A DNA stretch of 64,000 bases from Fragum whitleyi. Taxonomy: Eukaryota; Mollusca; Bivalvia; Cardiida; Cardiidae. A program made the position numbers and the translations under genes. The notes beneath the pieces were generated by a model. It worked only from the letters and a program-made list of their open reading frames with translations, did no database searches and was not told the origin of the DNA. Positions 1-13,042 of this stretch are shown here, piece by piece (within the stretch, counting starts at the first letter, position 1; every line of letters begins with the position of its first letter). Location: positions 19,609,158 to 19,673,157 of the forward strand of contig OX411546.1 of the NCBI GenBank assembly GCA_948146395.1, given 5' to 3'.

Positions 1-265
1 TTTGATATTACACAGGTGTTATTCAACTGGTGAAATAACAAAGCAAATAAGAACAGATCGCAAAGTAATTTTTTTTTTTTGTGAAAACGAAGACATAATG
101 CATTTTCTGGTGTCATTTCAAAAACAGTTATATGTTTCGCAGAATAGCTTGAGTAGATAAATATCATACCTCCCTCGATTTATTACAAAAGTAAGTGTTA
201 AATTATAAATAGAATGTCATATTTGTGCTCATAAAACACCAAATTTATTGAACTCCGTCATCTGA
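1..265. mobile_element. GATATTACACGGGTGTTATT-family element, clipped by window edge
   Basis: It opens TTTGATATTACACAGGTGTT and carries CATATTTGTGCTCATAAAAC. It matches copies at 3375-3765 and 26697-27062. Its right side is cut by the element at 273-700. Confidence 0.55.
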
Positions 266-272
266 AACTGAT

Positions 273-700
273 AACAAGAGGACCATAATGGTCCTAGACC
301 ACTCACCTGAGTTTCTTTGACCTCTAGGACATCACATTAATTAAATAGGTAGATGTCAACAAGGAGATAATTTCTACATAAGATAAATACAATGGAACAT
401 TTTCAGCCAAGAGCAAGAAGGATGTGCCTTTTCACCCAATGTGCTCAGGTGAGCTATAAGGGATGCGCCCAGGCAAAGCCCAAATATCACCCCAGTGTTT
501 TGATATGAACAAACTTGGTAGGGACCCACTAGATGATGCTGGATTTTATTTACCTGAACAACTTTGGTAGAGCTTGACCCAAGGAACATCCCTGTCAAGT
601 TTCAGCAATGTTGGCCCACTGGTTTAGGAGGAGAATATGTTTAAGGAAATTGTGGACAATAGGCATTGTACGATCATTATAGCTCACCTTGAGCACTTCG
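273..700 (-). mobile_element. Tandem-array-class rolling-circle-like element, truncated, reverse orientation
   Basis: Read on the minus strand, the element ends with a perfect hairpin (279-295, arms AGGACCAT/ATGGTCCT) followed directly by CTTGTT (273-278), and its other side carries the arm GTGCTCAAGGTGAGCT near 681-697. The arm GCTCACCT also appears at about 302-309. These words match the termini of the large element at 38464-41329, but the body has no 145 bp array here. The 5' border near 700 is approximate. Confidence 0.6.
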
Positions 701-1044
701 TGATATCCTCTAACTATGTTGGGTTAGGATTTTTCGAAAGGCTATATCATTCAGAAAGGATAGAACCTGGGATTATTTTTGTCGGAATTTATTGTGTAGA
801 GGATTTTTTTCATTGAAAAAGAAAATAACACAATAACATCAATGAGAAACCTGTTTTATTTAACTCTTCTACATCATTGTGATAACCTTTTCTTACAAAG
901 CACAATTTTGAGTAAATGTGCTTTTATCCAGTTAAGGTACTATTATTATTTCATACATAGGACTGTAAATGATGTCATAATGCACACAGTATTATATGTT
1001 TCAGGGAGTATAATTCATAATCAAAAGTTTTGAAGAATTTTCTC

Positions 1045-1195
1045 AAGAATTCAGGTCTTATTACTAACGGAATATCAAAAATGTTTCAATAAATACCACA
1101 TTTATTAAAAGCCTCATTTTCATATAATCTTATCTGTTTTAGGACAAGTCATTTAATAAATTTAATATTTCAAGACCACTCTTTCAAAATCCTCT
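1045..1195. mobile_element. GATATTACACGGGTGTTATT-family element, 3' fragment
   Basis: Only the last third is visible: ATTCAGGTC, TACCACATTTATTAAAAGCC, ATAATCTTATCTG, then GACCACTCTTTCAAAATCCT. It lies just downstream of the PSMD13 stop, and so may fall in its 3' UTR. Confidence 0.5.
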
Positions 1196-1285
1196 AATAT
1201 GTAAATAACTTGAAATCTACATAACATTTTCTTGTAAATGGTCCATATTACAGAACTGAATCCAATGAACAAAATGAACATTTTT

Positions 1286-4200
1286 CTAAGTCAATATATC
1301 ATGGGCCTTAACTTCTAATAATCTCTCCATTTGTCTCACATCTTCACACCACTGCTGTAAACGCTGTTGCATTGTGGAGATCTGAAAGACAAAACATGCA
1401 TTCTTAACCCTTATCCTGCAAGATTTAACATCTATTTTAACTATATTTCTATTTTTAACTTGGATGTTTTCCCAGAAACCCCGACGTATTGCCATAGCCT
1501 TAGTGTTGTTTTCAGCATTGTCATTGTTGTTAGCAAGGTCTTCTTCGTGCAAAAACTTTGACATTTTGTGATATCTCTGGTATTACTAGAGGCATTCATT
1601 TACTTGAAACTTAGCACACATGTTCACTATCACAAGAGCAGAATGTACTATCAAAAATGATAACTATAGATGTATTTTGTAGAATTATACCTCTTTTTCA
1701 ACTTAGATATGTATCAAAACTTTGACATTTTGTGATCTCTCTAGTATTACTATAGGCATTTACTAGGCAGACATATTCGATATTAAAAAGGCAATGTGTG
1801 CTATCAAGGGGGATAACTCTAGAAACTTTTTTTGTGTGTATAAAGTCCTAATTTCCACTTTTATTTCTTATCCACTATCCAACACTCAACATCCAAGCAT
1901 AGGCATCAGTTGGTGTTGCTCTTGTTTTTAGTTTGGCTTAGATGAGACTGCACATGTGTGCAGACTGATCTTAGTCTACATTGTCTGTGAAAACTTTTCA
2001 TACAGCAAGAAAATTCTGTGAACAGCACTTACACCATTGTTGCTTTTAGTCTTTGAATCACATGCATTGCAGGGAAGGCCAGAATCTTCAGTGTAGTCAA
2101 TTCAAGCAATATATCTACCGGTATAGCTCAGTGTAAATTAGTTCTGACTGCCTATAAACATATAGATCGTTATGACTGTTTCCCAATGATGCATCATATT
2201 GGAAGCTTGAAATCTTTTGGACAGCCTCATTTTTTCTACCATTTCACAAACACAAAGTCTATACAAGAAAGCTCACCTGTTCCAAGTCTAATACCCGAGG
2301 TTGGACCCATGTTAAATGTACCTTGTGATCGACTTCATCTATTGAACCCCTTACAAGACCCAAACTTAAAGCTTTCATAACTAACATCTCTACCTGTAAA
2401 TACATGTAAATAGACCATATTAAAGTCCAACTATGTTGTACACAGACAAACAGAAAAGCGATAGCAAATCATTAATGAAAGCAGTTTGTGAATGCTTATT
2501 CTTTTAAGTAGTAGACCCGTAATAGTTCCACAATATTTCGGAAATCAAGATCTGTAACAATGTTAACCGAGGTTTCCTAATGAAAATCATTAGGAATCCT
2601 TGGTTAACACTGTCACAGTTCATACCCCAGAAACACTACGGAACTATTATGGGTCCACTACCTTGACAACTAACTCTCTATGGTAAAGTCCCAAAATTTT
2701 AGATCCCTATACAATCAAATCCTTCTATTCCCACATTATTTTGTTCCCCTATGAATAGTTCCATTCAAAATTTCACCCAATTTTTATTGTCTTATGAGAT
2801 CTCTTTGAATTGACATGTGTGTGCCCATGCTTGATGAATTCAAAGGCTAAATTAAATGTACTACTGTTGATCAGGTTATCCAAAATTAGGTCACAAACTG
2901 ACAGGCTTTCATATATTTTAGATGTCACGCTCACACTACCCATCCATGTAATAGCCATAAATAAGATTAAATATCAAGGCTTATCAAAACAATTATCTTT
3001 CATTTTGTCAATCAAGTCAGACTAAGGAGCCATATAATTAGCAATAATTAGGAAATTATTGACAGTATGCCATTGCATTTCAAATCAAGGAATCATTGCA
3101 AAAATATTGTAAGAACCATTTTCTTTTGCACTTACAATAGTTTTGCACTGATCCTTAAAATTAAACTATTTGATTCAGTGAAAGTTCTAAATAATGTAAT
3201 ACCTCATGTTCTGGTAATCTCGTTTCTACAGCAATTTCATTGAAAGTTAGTTGTCTGTTGGTAGCTGGCCTTTTAAATGTCATCTGTAAATATTTGAAAT
3301 AATCGGTAGATATAGTTCTCATCTTCTAAATTTCTTTATAAAATGACCAACGTCGGCGGAGTGAAAGAACCCTGTTGAATATTTTTGATATCACACGGGT
3401 GTTATTTCACTAGTGGAAAAGCAAAGCAAATAAGCTAAGAACAAAGAACAACATATATATTTTTATTAGGAAAATGATGTCATAACGGATCTGCTGACGT
3501 CATTTTGTAAACTGCGTTATATGTTTTGCAGAATAATATGAATAGATAAATATCGTAATTTTCTTGTTTTATCACCAATATTCAGGTCAAACTATAAAAA
3601 GAATATCAAATTTGTGCTCATTAAATACCGAATTTATTATACTTGACATCTATAAACATATAAAAACGAGGCAAAGCCTCATTTTTATCAGTTCATAGAT
3701 GACTTGTTTCATAAATTAGCTATTTAAAGACCACTCATTCAATATCCTCTGTTTAACATGATGATATTATCGAGCGTTAGGGTCAAAATATATGCCGCAT
3801 AATAATTTTGCAACAGTATTTCACCAAACCCTGACAATATTGTGCAATGGCAGGTGACTAGAATGTTAAAATATTATTTGAAAATTTCATTTAAATCTGT
3901 CTATAACTGTAGGAGTTGGGTTTAAATAGCTATGTGTGCATTTTTCTCTTCAATGTTTTTTTTAAAGAAGAGACAGAAGAGGTACAGAAAGATATATATA
4001 ATACGTACTTAGTGTTTTGTATGAGAAAAAATATCTAACGAGGTTGGGAGAATTGATCAGAGCCAATTATCATTTCTCACAACCGAGTTAGATATTTTTT
4101 TATACAATACACTAAGTACGTATTATATTTATCTTATAACCTCTTTTTGTCATGTTTTCGTCGATGTTTCTAACTGAAATGCAAGTTTCTTAAAATAACT

Positions 4201-7200
4201 GCATGATATTATTGTTCTAAAAATAACTATGTGATATCATAAAAAATATCATACAGGATGTTATCATACAGATATTTGTATTGTTATAAGATAAAAAACA
4301 AAGTGTGATACCTACAGTTATGATTTTCATGAAAATTCAGAAAATGACACATGCCCTATTCAATATCATTCTTATTGTATCACTCCGCACTTCTTTGTGA
4401 AGTTGTAACCTAGAGCCTAAGGTTTGAGACCCACAGTCACAGAAGAATATTAATTATGGGCACTTTTGAGCAAGCCCCGGTCAATTAAGCTATTGAATTG
4501 GATTGAAACCATTGCTTCCAGAGAGCTATTAGATCAGCTGAAGCTTTTGATGCAATCAAAGTAAACCAACTTGCTAAAACCAACAGTCAAAGTTAAGATT
4601 TTCAAGATTGTATACAAACCTCCATTAAACATAGCAGGGAAATCTTTTGTCTCATCTGAATCTCATGTGCGTTAAGGTCTGGCTGTAAAACAGATTGAAA
4701 CTGAAAATTATTGTAAGTTTGCATAAAAGCAATCATACATTAGCTCTAAAATTCTAAGCTAAAGCATTGTTTATCTATTAAAATAAAGCAAAGAAACTGG
4801 TTTATGTTTTTAAATGTCCCATTTTAAAATTAACAGTATTTCATAAACACTTCAAACTCAAACTAGATATAATGTACACAGAATTATGACAAAGATACTA
4901 TATACATCAAATAATACAGGCCAGAAAACGTACAAGCATTATAAAATTGGCTTGGCTGTTTTGGAACAAAGCATTGAGATATTGTCATCTTGAAATTGTT
5001 GTCATTAGCGTTAACATGACAAACTTTAACCCAGACCATTTCTCTGTTGTTAATGAAGATATACACCATGGCATGCATATTCACCATCACAAGACCTACC
5101 TGAAAGGCCAGGCTGATTTTTCAAAAGCATTTCTGTCGGAACCATGCCCCTTGGATTTTTTTTTTTTTTGCATTATCCAGCACCTGCAGCCCAGCAATGG
5201 CAACCACATGCAATGCTTTTTTATTGAAATTGTGACCTATATTTTGACCTTTATAACATATTTCAGAGTTTGTAAAGCATGATTTTATTGACCAAAATCT
5301 GATCCTTGCTATTTAGATGAATTTTATTATTCCTACTTGCATTTACATGTGCTTTCATAGGAATGAATAACTAACTGTATTGAATGTAATTTATAATTTG
5401 TTAATTTAAAGATATGTCGGTAATTGTTGCACTTTTTACAAAGTTCAAATTCGGGTCAAATAAACCAAGGAATACATAATATCAAAACAGTCATCTGAAG
5501 CCAAAATGAAAGCACAAAACAAAAATTTTGATAATTCACCTTGATCTTTTTAGATTTTTATCATGACCTTGACATTCAAATTGAAAAAAATTATATATTT
5601 TCATATATAATATCATTTTGACCTTTCAACCTCAGTTTTGACCCTTAGAAATTCATAGTCAATGAGTCGAAATTCTCCTGAATTTGAACTCATTGTACAA
5701 GTGCTATACCTGCTGTGACCATGATTTCTTCAGTTCATCAAATTTGTTGATATTCCCACTATTAAAGGCGTACAAGAGATTCACCACCCAGTCTTTATCT
5801 GTTGTCTTCAGAGACTCTAGGACTGGATGAGCTAGCTGAAAATACAAGGGATAATTGAATATCTAATAATACAAAAATATTTCATTTTATTTTTTTTATT
5901 TTCATGTTAGCAAGATTGCATTAAGTGAAATTCTAAAGTGAAATTTTGAAAGGCACTTTTTGCTGTATTTTCAGCACCTGGGTGTAGGGGAGCAATGTTG
6001 AATTAATTTTTTGCTCAGAAAAATGTCTTTGGTCAGTTTGAGGTTTGATCCCAGAACTTTCCATCGTCTTTACCACTCGGCCATTGACTCCTAGTAATTG
6101 CATGCAAATGACACAATTAAAGATGATTTGTCTAAACATTTTCTTATTTCATCATATGTTAGCATAAAAAAATAGAAAAATATTTAGTATTTAATGTAAG
6201 ATCAATAAATCTTTCATTTGTGAATAAAAAAAAGCTATATTTTTCATGTGTTTCAAAGCCACCAGTGAAATAAAGCTTCTTGTTTTTTAGTTAATGTATA
6301 GGTGTTCAAAAGACCTATCTTTTTGCCTAAAATAATATTGGAATGGGAAATTTTGAACAGCAACCTTAAATTCAGAAAATACATTTACACATAATTTGTA
6401 TATAAATACTTACCAATTCCCCAAAGTTGTAAATACCATCTCCTAACAGTGCTGCCAAACCAAGATTGAATGCCCTCTCTACTTGTTCAGCAGCTGTATA
6501 TGAAGGAATAGAAAATCATTGAGAATGTGCAGCTTCAAATTTTACACTTAGTTCGTACCAATTGGTCTTTCTCCAGTCACCCCCTCTATTTAACAATCAA
6601 ATTCATTTAACCACTGTAAACAAAGGGGAAAGATTATACAAATGGACTATTTCGTACTTATTATGAAAGAAACTGAGTTCCATTACTCAAAATCATATTA
6701 GAATTTCCTCATATACTGTTCACAAAAAGTAGAGGATATTGTAAGTTTGATTTGTGGTATTCTGGTCAGCTATGGAAGCCATACATCTTCAGGGTCCCGT
6801 TTTTGAATCATCAACAAAGAAGCCAATTGTTTGATATCGTGACAATATCTGGCTGTGAGAGACAGGATTTGACAGCAGTCTGAGCTCACGTTCTTCTGGT
6901 TTCCAGCATACCATTGACTCACATGGTGAGCCTGCATTAGACCCTACATTATTCCAACAAAATGTGATGCGAATACATGATACAGATAAACACCAAATAA
7001 TTTTTCTCGAAGTTATGCTCAACTAAAGTAAGAATTTCTTTTACAACATAGGCCATGTTAAAATAAGCGCTATACCCCTCTCTTCTTAACTGCTGAATTT
7101 GCAGGACATCTTTAGCAGAAAAGGGAATTCCAAAGCTACCATATTACTATGAGACAACTGCTAGTTGACCAAGAATAAGTTAGATTGTCCTAAATTGTTT

Positions 7201-10200
7201 GCAACCATGATAACATTCTGGATAAACAGATTATCCCCTACTTTTTGTGAACAGTATATTATGGGTTTTAATGGATATTAAGCTAATTCATATTTGCACA
7301 TAAATTAATCACTTTTATTTGACGCAAGTAATTTCATGTTTCAACCATGCTCTTGAGGGACCACTTTCTCTTTTCCTTTTGCAAAATGAGCAATTACATA
7401 ATACTAGTTTAACTGTAGATCTAAAGATTGTGGACCCGTAATAGTTTCTCAGCATTTTGGAACTCATAACCTTTTACAATGTTAACCAAAGTTTCCTAAT
7501 GAAATCATTAGGAAACCTTGGTTAACACGGCTAAACAAAGATCAGAACTTTTGAAACATTGCAAAACTATTACAGGTCCTCTTCCTTAAGCCGATATCTG
7601 TGCAGCCTGATCTTTGTCTATACAGTTTGTCAAAGCTTAGTTCATAGGATAAGGGTTAAATCCAGAATGATAAGGGCTCACTTACCTGGGATGATGTCCA
7701 ACTGCGTACATCCAAGGAACCTGAGGGCATCTTTATAATAGTCTGCATGATGCCCCATGAGTTTGTGATAATTACTGGACAATTCGTAAAACCGACTGTG
7801 TACTGAGGTGACACCATCCATGGAGTCTAATAACGACTGACATTCTTCTACTATAACCTGAAACATGCAATATTACCAATGGGTCAATAAAAGGTTTTTC
7901 AAATTACAACAACTTCTTTAATGCTTTTCGATAAATAATCGAGAAATGATGATACATTATTATTTGATAAACTCACTGCCTAACCAGTGAAATTTTCAAA
8001 AACAAGTTCTTACAACTTAGACCAATACCTCTCGATTTTGCTTCCTGGAAAATACACTCAGGTACTCGGGTAGAATGTGTAAGCCAACAAACGAACCAAG
8101 ATCAATAGCCGCTCCAAGGAATCAAACTCGGGACCTTTGGGCCAAGAAGCCAACACTCTACCTCTCAACTACGGACACCACACCTCATCTTGAAGGCTCA
8201 GCGTGAAACAGTTGTAACTCCCTATATGTTTATAGGGAGTTACAACTGTTTCACGCTGAGCCATCGAAAAATTTTATTCTGAGTCATCAGCTGCTCATCC
8301 CACTTAGGGATTCTCAAATGGTGGTGATTCACCCCAAATTGACGCTATTACCCCCTATTTTTGCAAGCAGCTTTCATAAATAGGGGGTACACACATGCTT
8401 TAGAATACCCATTTTTACCTCAAGATTGAAGCAGCAGTTGGAACACTGCTACTTATCATACACCCATTGGTGGGAGACAAATGCTTTTTGTCACACTGAA
8501 TTGCATCAAATGTTGGATGAATGATGGCAGAGATGTGTTTGAACTCAAGGTTTGCCAGCCCAATATGTTACTGCTGAGCTTACTGGGTTGGGCTTATTCT
8601 TAATGAAAACTGGAAGAAAAGTGTGGTAAGATCTATGGCCCCTTTATTTATGAATATAGCTCAAAAAAAGTTCAAAGCTGAAAACTTCAAACACTCATAC
8701 TTTTTCCTTTCATATGATCTTTTCCTAGCTGTAACCAAAGTAATTAAACAACAAGAGATATTTGTAAGTGCAGGTCATTGGCATTTTCTTAGTCAATTAA
8801 CAAAGGGCAATAACTCAAAAAATATGATTAGAAGAGTTGTGGTTCTTGTGCACTGCACTTCTCCTCAATGACATTTATCCATCTGTGAAGTTTCATGATT
8901 TTAGCTTGAGATATGCTCCTGACGAAAATTTTCTTCAGACAGATGAACTGACAAGTGCAAAGCAATATACCCCCTCTGCTTCAAAGGGAGCATACTTCTA
9001 TTGTCATCCCTTTTAAATCTCTTTTATCCGGCATCATACTAATGATAATGAACAAAATATAACAACTAGAATGAATTGTTGAATGATAAAGAATCTCTAC
9101 CTTGGTCCCATCTAAATCTCTGTTACGTAGTTTGATTGTAGCTATAGTTGTCATACACAAAATCTTTGCTTCTTCACTAGCTTTCACTTTCTCCTTAATC
9201 TTCTCCAGAAAGTCTAAAGCCTGTTTTGGATCTGAAGATCAAAGTGTGATGTACTGTATTTCCTCTAATCAAAGCAACTTCCCTTGTAGTACCACCCCTA
9301 CTTTTTTTCTCTAAGAAAACTCACTTCAGTTGGTTGCAAATCCCTTGATTTAGAGAACTTTTTGACATTTCATCTCTAGTGTGATCTTACTTTCCTCTAT
9401 ACAATCATTTATATGAGTATTTAGAGGGAATTAACGACAAATTAAAACAGAAAAGGGCCTCAAAGATATCAAATAATTTTATTTTTTCATCTAAAAATGG
9501 ATACTAAGCAAAGTCTCTTGTCCATGCTTTCTTTAGCTCCTGGGAGCTTTTACTAGGAGAAATATAGTATTTAAGCTTACCTGGTTTACAAAAGGTTTGT
9601 TTGATTTTTCTGAAATGGGTTTTATGCCTCTTTCAACAATCTTTCAGCTTTATCACAGCGGCTAGAGCACCTAACAAGGGACTCCTGGTTATTTCTTACA
9701 AACAGTGCTACCATGGCATTCTTTCGTAGCCTCTAGCTGCTATCCCACATAGGTCTATGATTTATCAACCCATTGGTGAGAGACAAATAGTCGGAAAGAA
9801 TGAGTGCCACTGTCCGGGATTGAACCCAGTTTGCAAAGGTATATATTGGACTAATTTGCTCATAATTTAGTCATAAAAAGATGATCTATAATGCAATATG
9901 GACATAAAGGGAATGTTAAAAGAGGTTTAATAATATAAAACTCAAACTAACTTAAAGTTCAGATCCAGAAGATATTATTCAACTTATGTCAATAAGGATA
10001 TTCATATACAATGAAGTAGAATGGCTTTCAGAAAGCCAACCAACAGCATATAATATAGGGTGTGGGCTTTAAGATTTGCAGGGACCGGAAACATTGTTTA
10101 ACACCCTAATGCAAAGCACAATGGTGTTGAAGCATATTGAGGGTCTACGCAAGCTAAAATAACATTACACATAAATAATTTTACCCATTTTACTTTGTAA

Positions 10201-13007
10201 TGTGTAAACTTTTCAAAATTGTACATTTATCGTTTATTGAACCCAAGGGATTGTGCTAGCTTTTTAAACTTGGGATTCATTGACCCCTTGAACATAAAAT
10301 TCTTGGGGTCAAATCTGGTTTTAAAGAAGTCAAAAAAGAGTAAAATGTGAAAACTTAATCAGTCTTTAAAGTAATCTATATAATAAAAACAATAAAAATA
10401 ATAAAGTGTAGATATATTTTATTGTTTGTTATATAGATCTTTTGTAATAGTATGAAAAAACAATTGACCGTATAATCTTTTATATTGCAAAGATAGCACC
10501 ACTGGAGTTTCAGTGGGTCAAACATCCCCCAGAATGAAATTTTAGAGGGTCAAAATGGGATTTTTTGGGGGTCAAAACCCTTGTTTAAGGGTCAAAGACC
10601 AGCCCTGAACCCTGCTTTCTTATCTTACCTGCAATCTGCTTTACAACATATACAACAATTTCTGCAAGGGACAGGTGGTTGATTCTGAAAAATATTGTAA
10701 ATATATTATTATTATTATTTTTTTTTTGTAGCTCTTTCGCAAACTTTTATCTCCTTTTATAGCCATCAAATTGAAGTGAAGACTCTGGTCAGACTGTACA
10801 GTATTAACCCTTATCATGCTGAATGAAAACCTTGGTAACAAGATGTGTTTGTGAAACACGAATGCCCCCGTAACAGCATTTTTTTTTAAGTTTGACCTTG
10901 ACAGATGACCTTGACCTTGTCACATGACCTTTACCTTGTCACATGACCTTGACTTTGGTGCACAGCTTTGTATTTCAAATACTTTTGGAGAAAAGGCAAA
11001 GGTTAAGTTTTCGGGTTAAGTTTTCGGACAGACGGACAGACAGACGGACATGAGTAAAACAATATGCCCCCGATCTCTCGATACGGGGGCATAAAAATAG
11101 CATTAAAATAAAAGTGTTGAAAACACTCAATACACTAACTGTGAGTCATTCTTTAGGTGGAAAATATTTTTTTTAAAGAAATTATCTGGTTTAAAAATGT
11201 TAATCAGGTGGTATAAGCTAAGATCAGGCTGCAGAAATGTACAGCCTGATCTTTGTCTTTACCACCTGCAAAAGCAGGAATATTCCTGGCTCAGCATGAC
11301 AATGGTTAAGATTGCACAAATGTGATGTTGTTAGAAATGGCATGTTCAGGATAAATTGTTCATTTAATTGTATATAAGACATTTTAACAATAGTCAAGAC
11401 TCTTCCACCTTTGTGAACCAATGCTTTACATAAAACAAAGTGGAGAAAGAACCCTCAGCTTGCAAAGATGGTCTTTACTTTATGTCTGTTTCTTCCAAAA
11501 TCTGTTGAGTTTTACAGTGTCAAAGCCTCTTTGTTGCACAACATGCATTGATAATTTAAAGTTTTTCCTAGACTTTCATAGGAAAAGTTTAGATGCATTT
11601 TAATATTCAATTCATTCCTATAAAAAAAATCCAAAATAATTAATAAGGAAGCCGAACTCACCTGTGTTCAAAATCAGAGATGAAATTTTCATACATCTGA
11701 AAGACAAAGTTAGATACATATATTTTATTCAGAAATATTGTCTTTATTAATGTATCAAATTTATCAATTTTGTTAATATTGACATTGAAAATACACACAT
11801 TATAGAAAAAAAAATCAGTAATACCTATATACTTTTTGGTTCTAAGCCCCGATTGAAAGGTCAGAGTAATTTAAATGTTTCATGTAATGGTATAAATATA
11901 CATGCCACCAATTCAGTAAAATATCTTGGTGCAATTTTAGATCAACATTTAACTTGTGATGAAATTGCCAGGTCCCTTGTTTCAAAGGCTAATGCACGTT
12001 TAAAATTCTTGTTTCGAAATAAACAATTCTTTAATCTCCAAACTCGTAAGCTTTTGGTTATGTCCCTCATCCAGTGTCATTTTGATTACGTATGTTCTTT
12101 CTGGTATCCTAGCTTAAGTCAGTATTGGAAAACCAGACTCCAGACTACACAAAATAAATTAGTTCGTTTTGTCTTGGACTTGGGCAGCAGGTCTCATGTA
12201 GGAGCCGAGCAATTTAGATTACTTAATTGGTTACCAGTCCACAGGCGAGTTGAGCAGTTAACCCTATGTCATGTCCATAACATTCACAGAGGAGTGGCCC
12301 CAGAATATCTAAGCGAACATTTTAAACCCATCAGTCAAGTTCATGGCCGTTTAACAAGGTCTAGGGTAACTGCTGTTTCTTCTTCATTTTTTGATACTGA
12401 AGTAGCTTTTTCAGATTCTGGCCGGTTTGCTCTCCCAAAGGTTAAAAACTTCAGTAAGAAGTCTTTTGCTTACCAGGGTATTGTTTCTTGGAACTGTTTG
12501 CCACAGCAGCTAAGGGACATGCAATCCTCTATTTCATTTAAAACTGCTGTGAAAAAATACCTTTTGGACTTATCTTAACTTTTCCCAATCATTTAATTTC
12601 ATATATTTTCTAATATCTTCATATCCCCTTTTCTTAAATACTAAGTGATAGTTTTAAGGACATGTCTTGTTTGTCTTAACTGTCAATTAATAACTGTGAT
12701 GCATATATTTATCTTATATTTATAACATTTAAATGTGATATGATTGTCTGTGATATAAAAATATGATTTTTCTTTAATGTGATATATTCTAATAATTGAA
12801 TTGTAAACATGACTTTCTGTGCAATGCCTCCATTATCTAGGACCACAATGGAAATAAGAGGATCTAGTTTTCTTCTTTTTTGTGTTATCCTTGGTAATGG
12901 AGCGCATAACATGGTGCTTTTTTTTTCAATTTTTTTCCTCGATGCAATTATTTTTTGTTAAACTCCTTTTACTATGCCATGTTCTGTACTCTTTTACCTA
13001 AATAAAC

Positions 13008-13042
<35 letters not shown>

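Larger units (their letters stand above)
11830..13039 (+). mobile_element. 5'-truncated non-LTR retrotransposon with (ATT)n tail, in PSMD13 intron 2
   Basis: A reverse-transcriptase C-terminal ORF (11853-12578) is followed by about 430 bp of 3' UTR-like sequence and ends in AATAAACTTATTATT repeats at about 13003-13039. A terminal trinucleotide microsatellite tail and 5' truncation are typical of target-primed LINE insertion (CR1/jockey-like groups). It lies between PSMD13 exons 2 and 3, opposite to the gene's direction. The 5' edge is approximate. Confidence 0.8.

Noticed and set aside
1382..1564. Apparent N-terminal extension upstream of the last PSMD13 exon
   Set aside because: It is intron sequence read through the acceptor (CAG at 1382-1384); the joined exons match PSMD13 without it.
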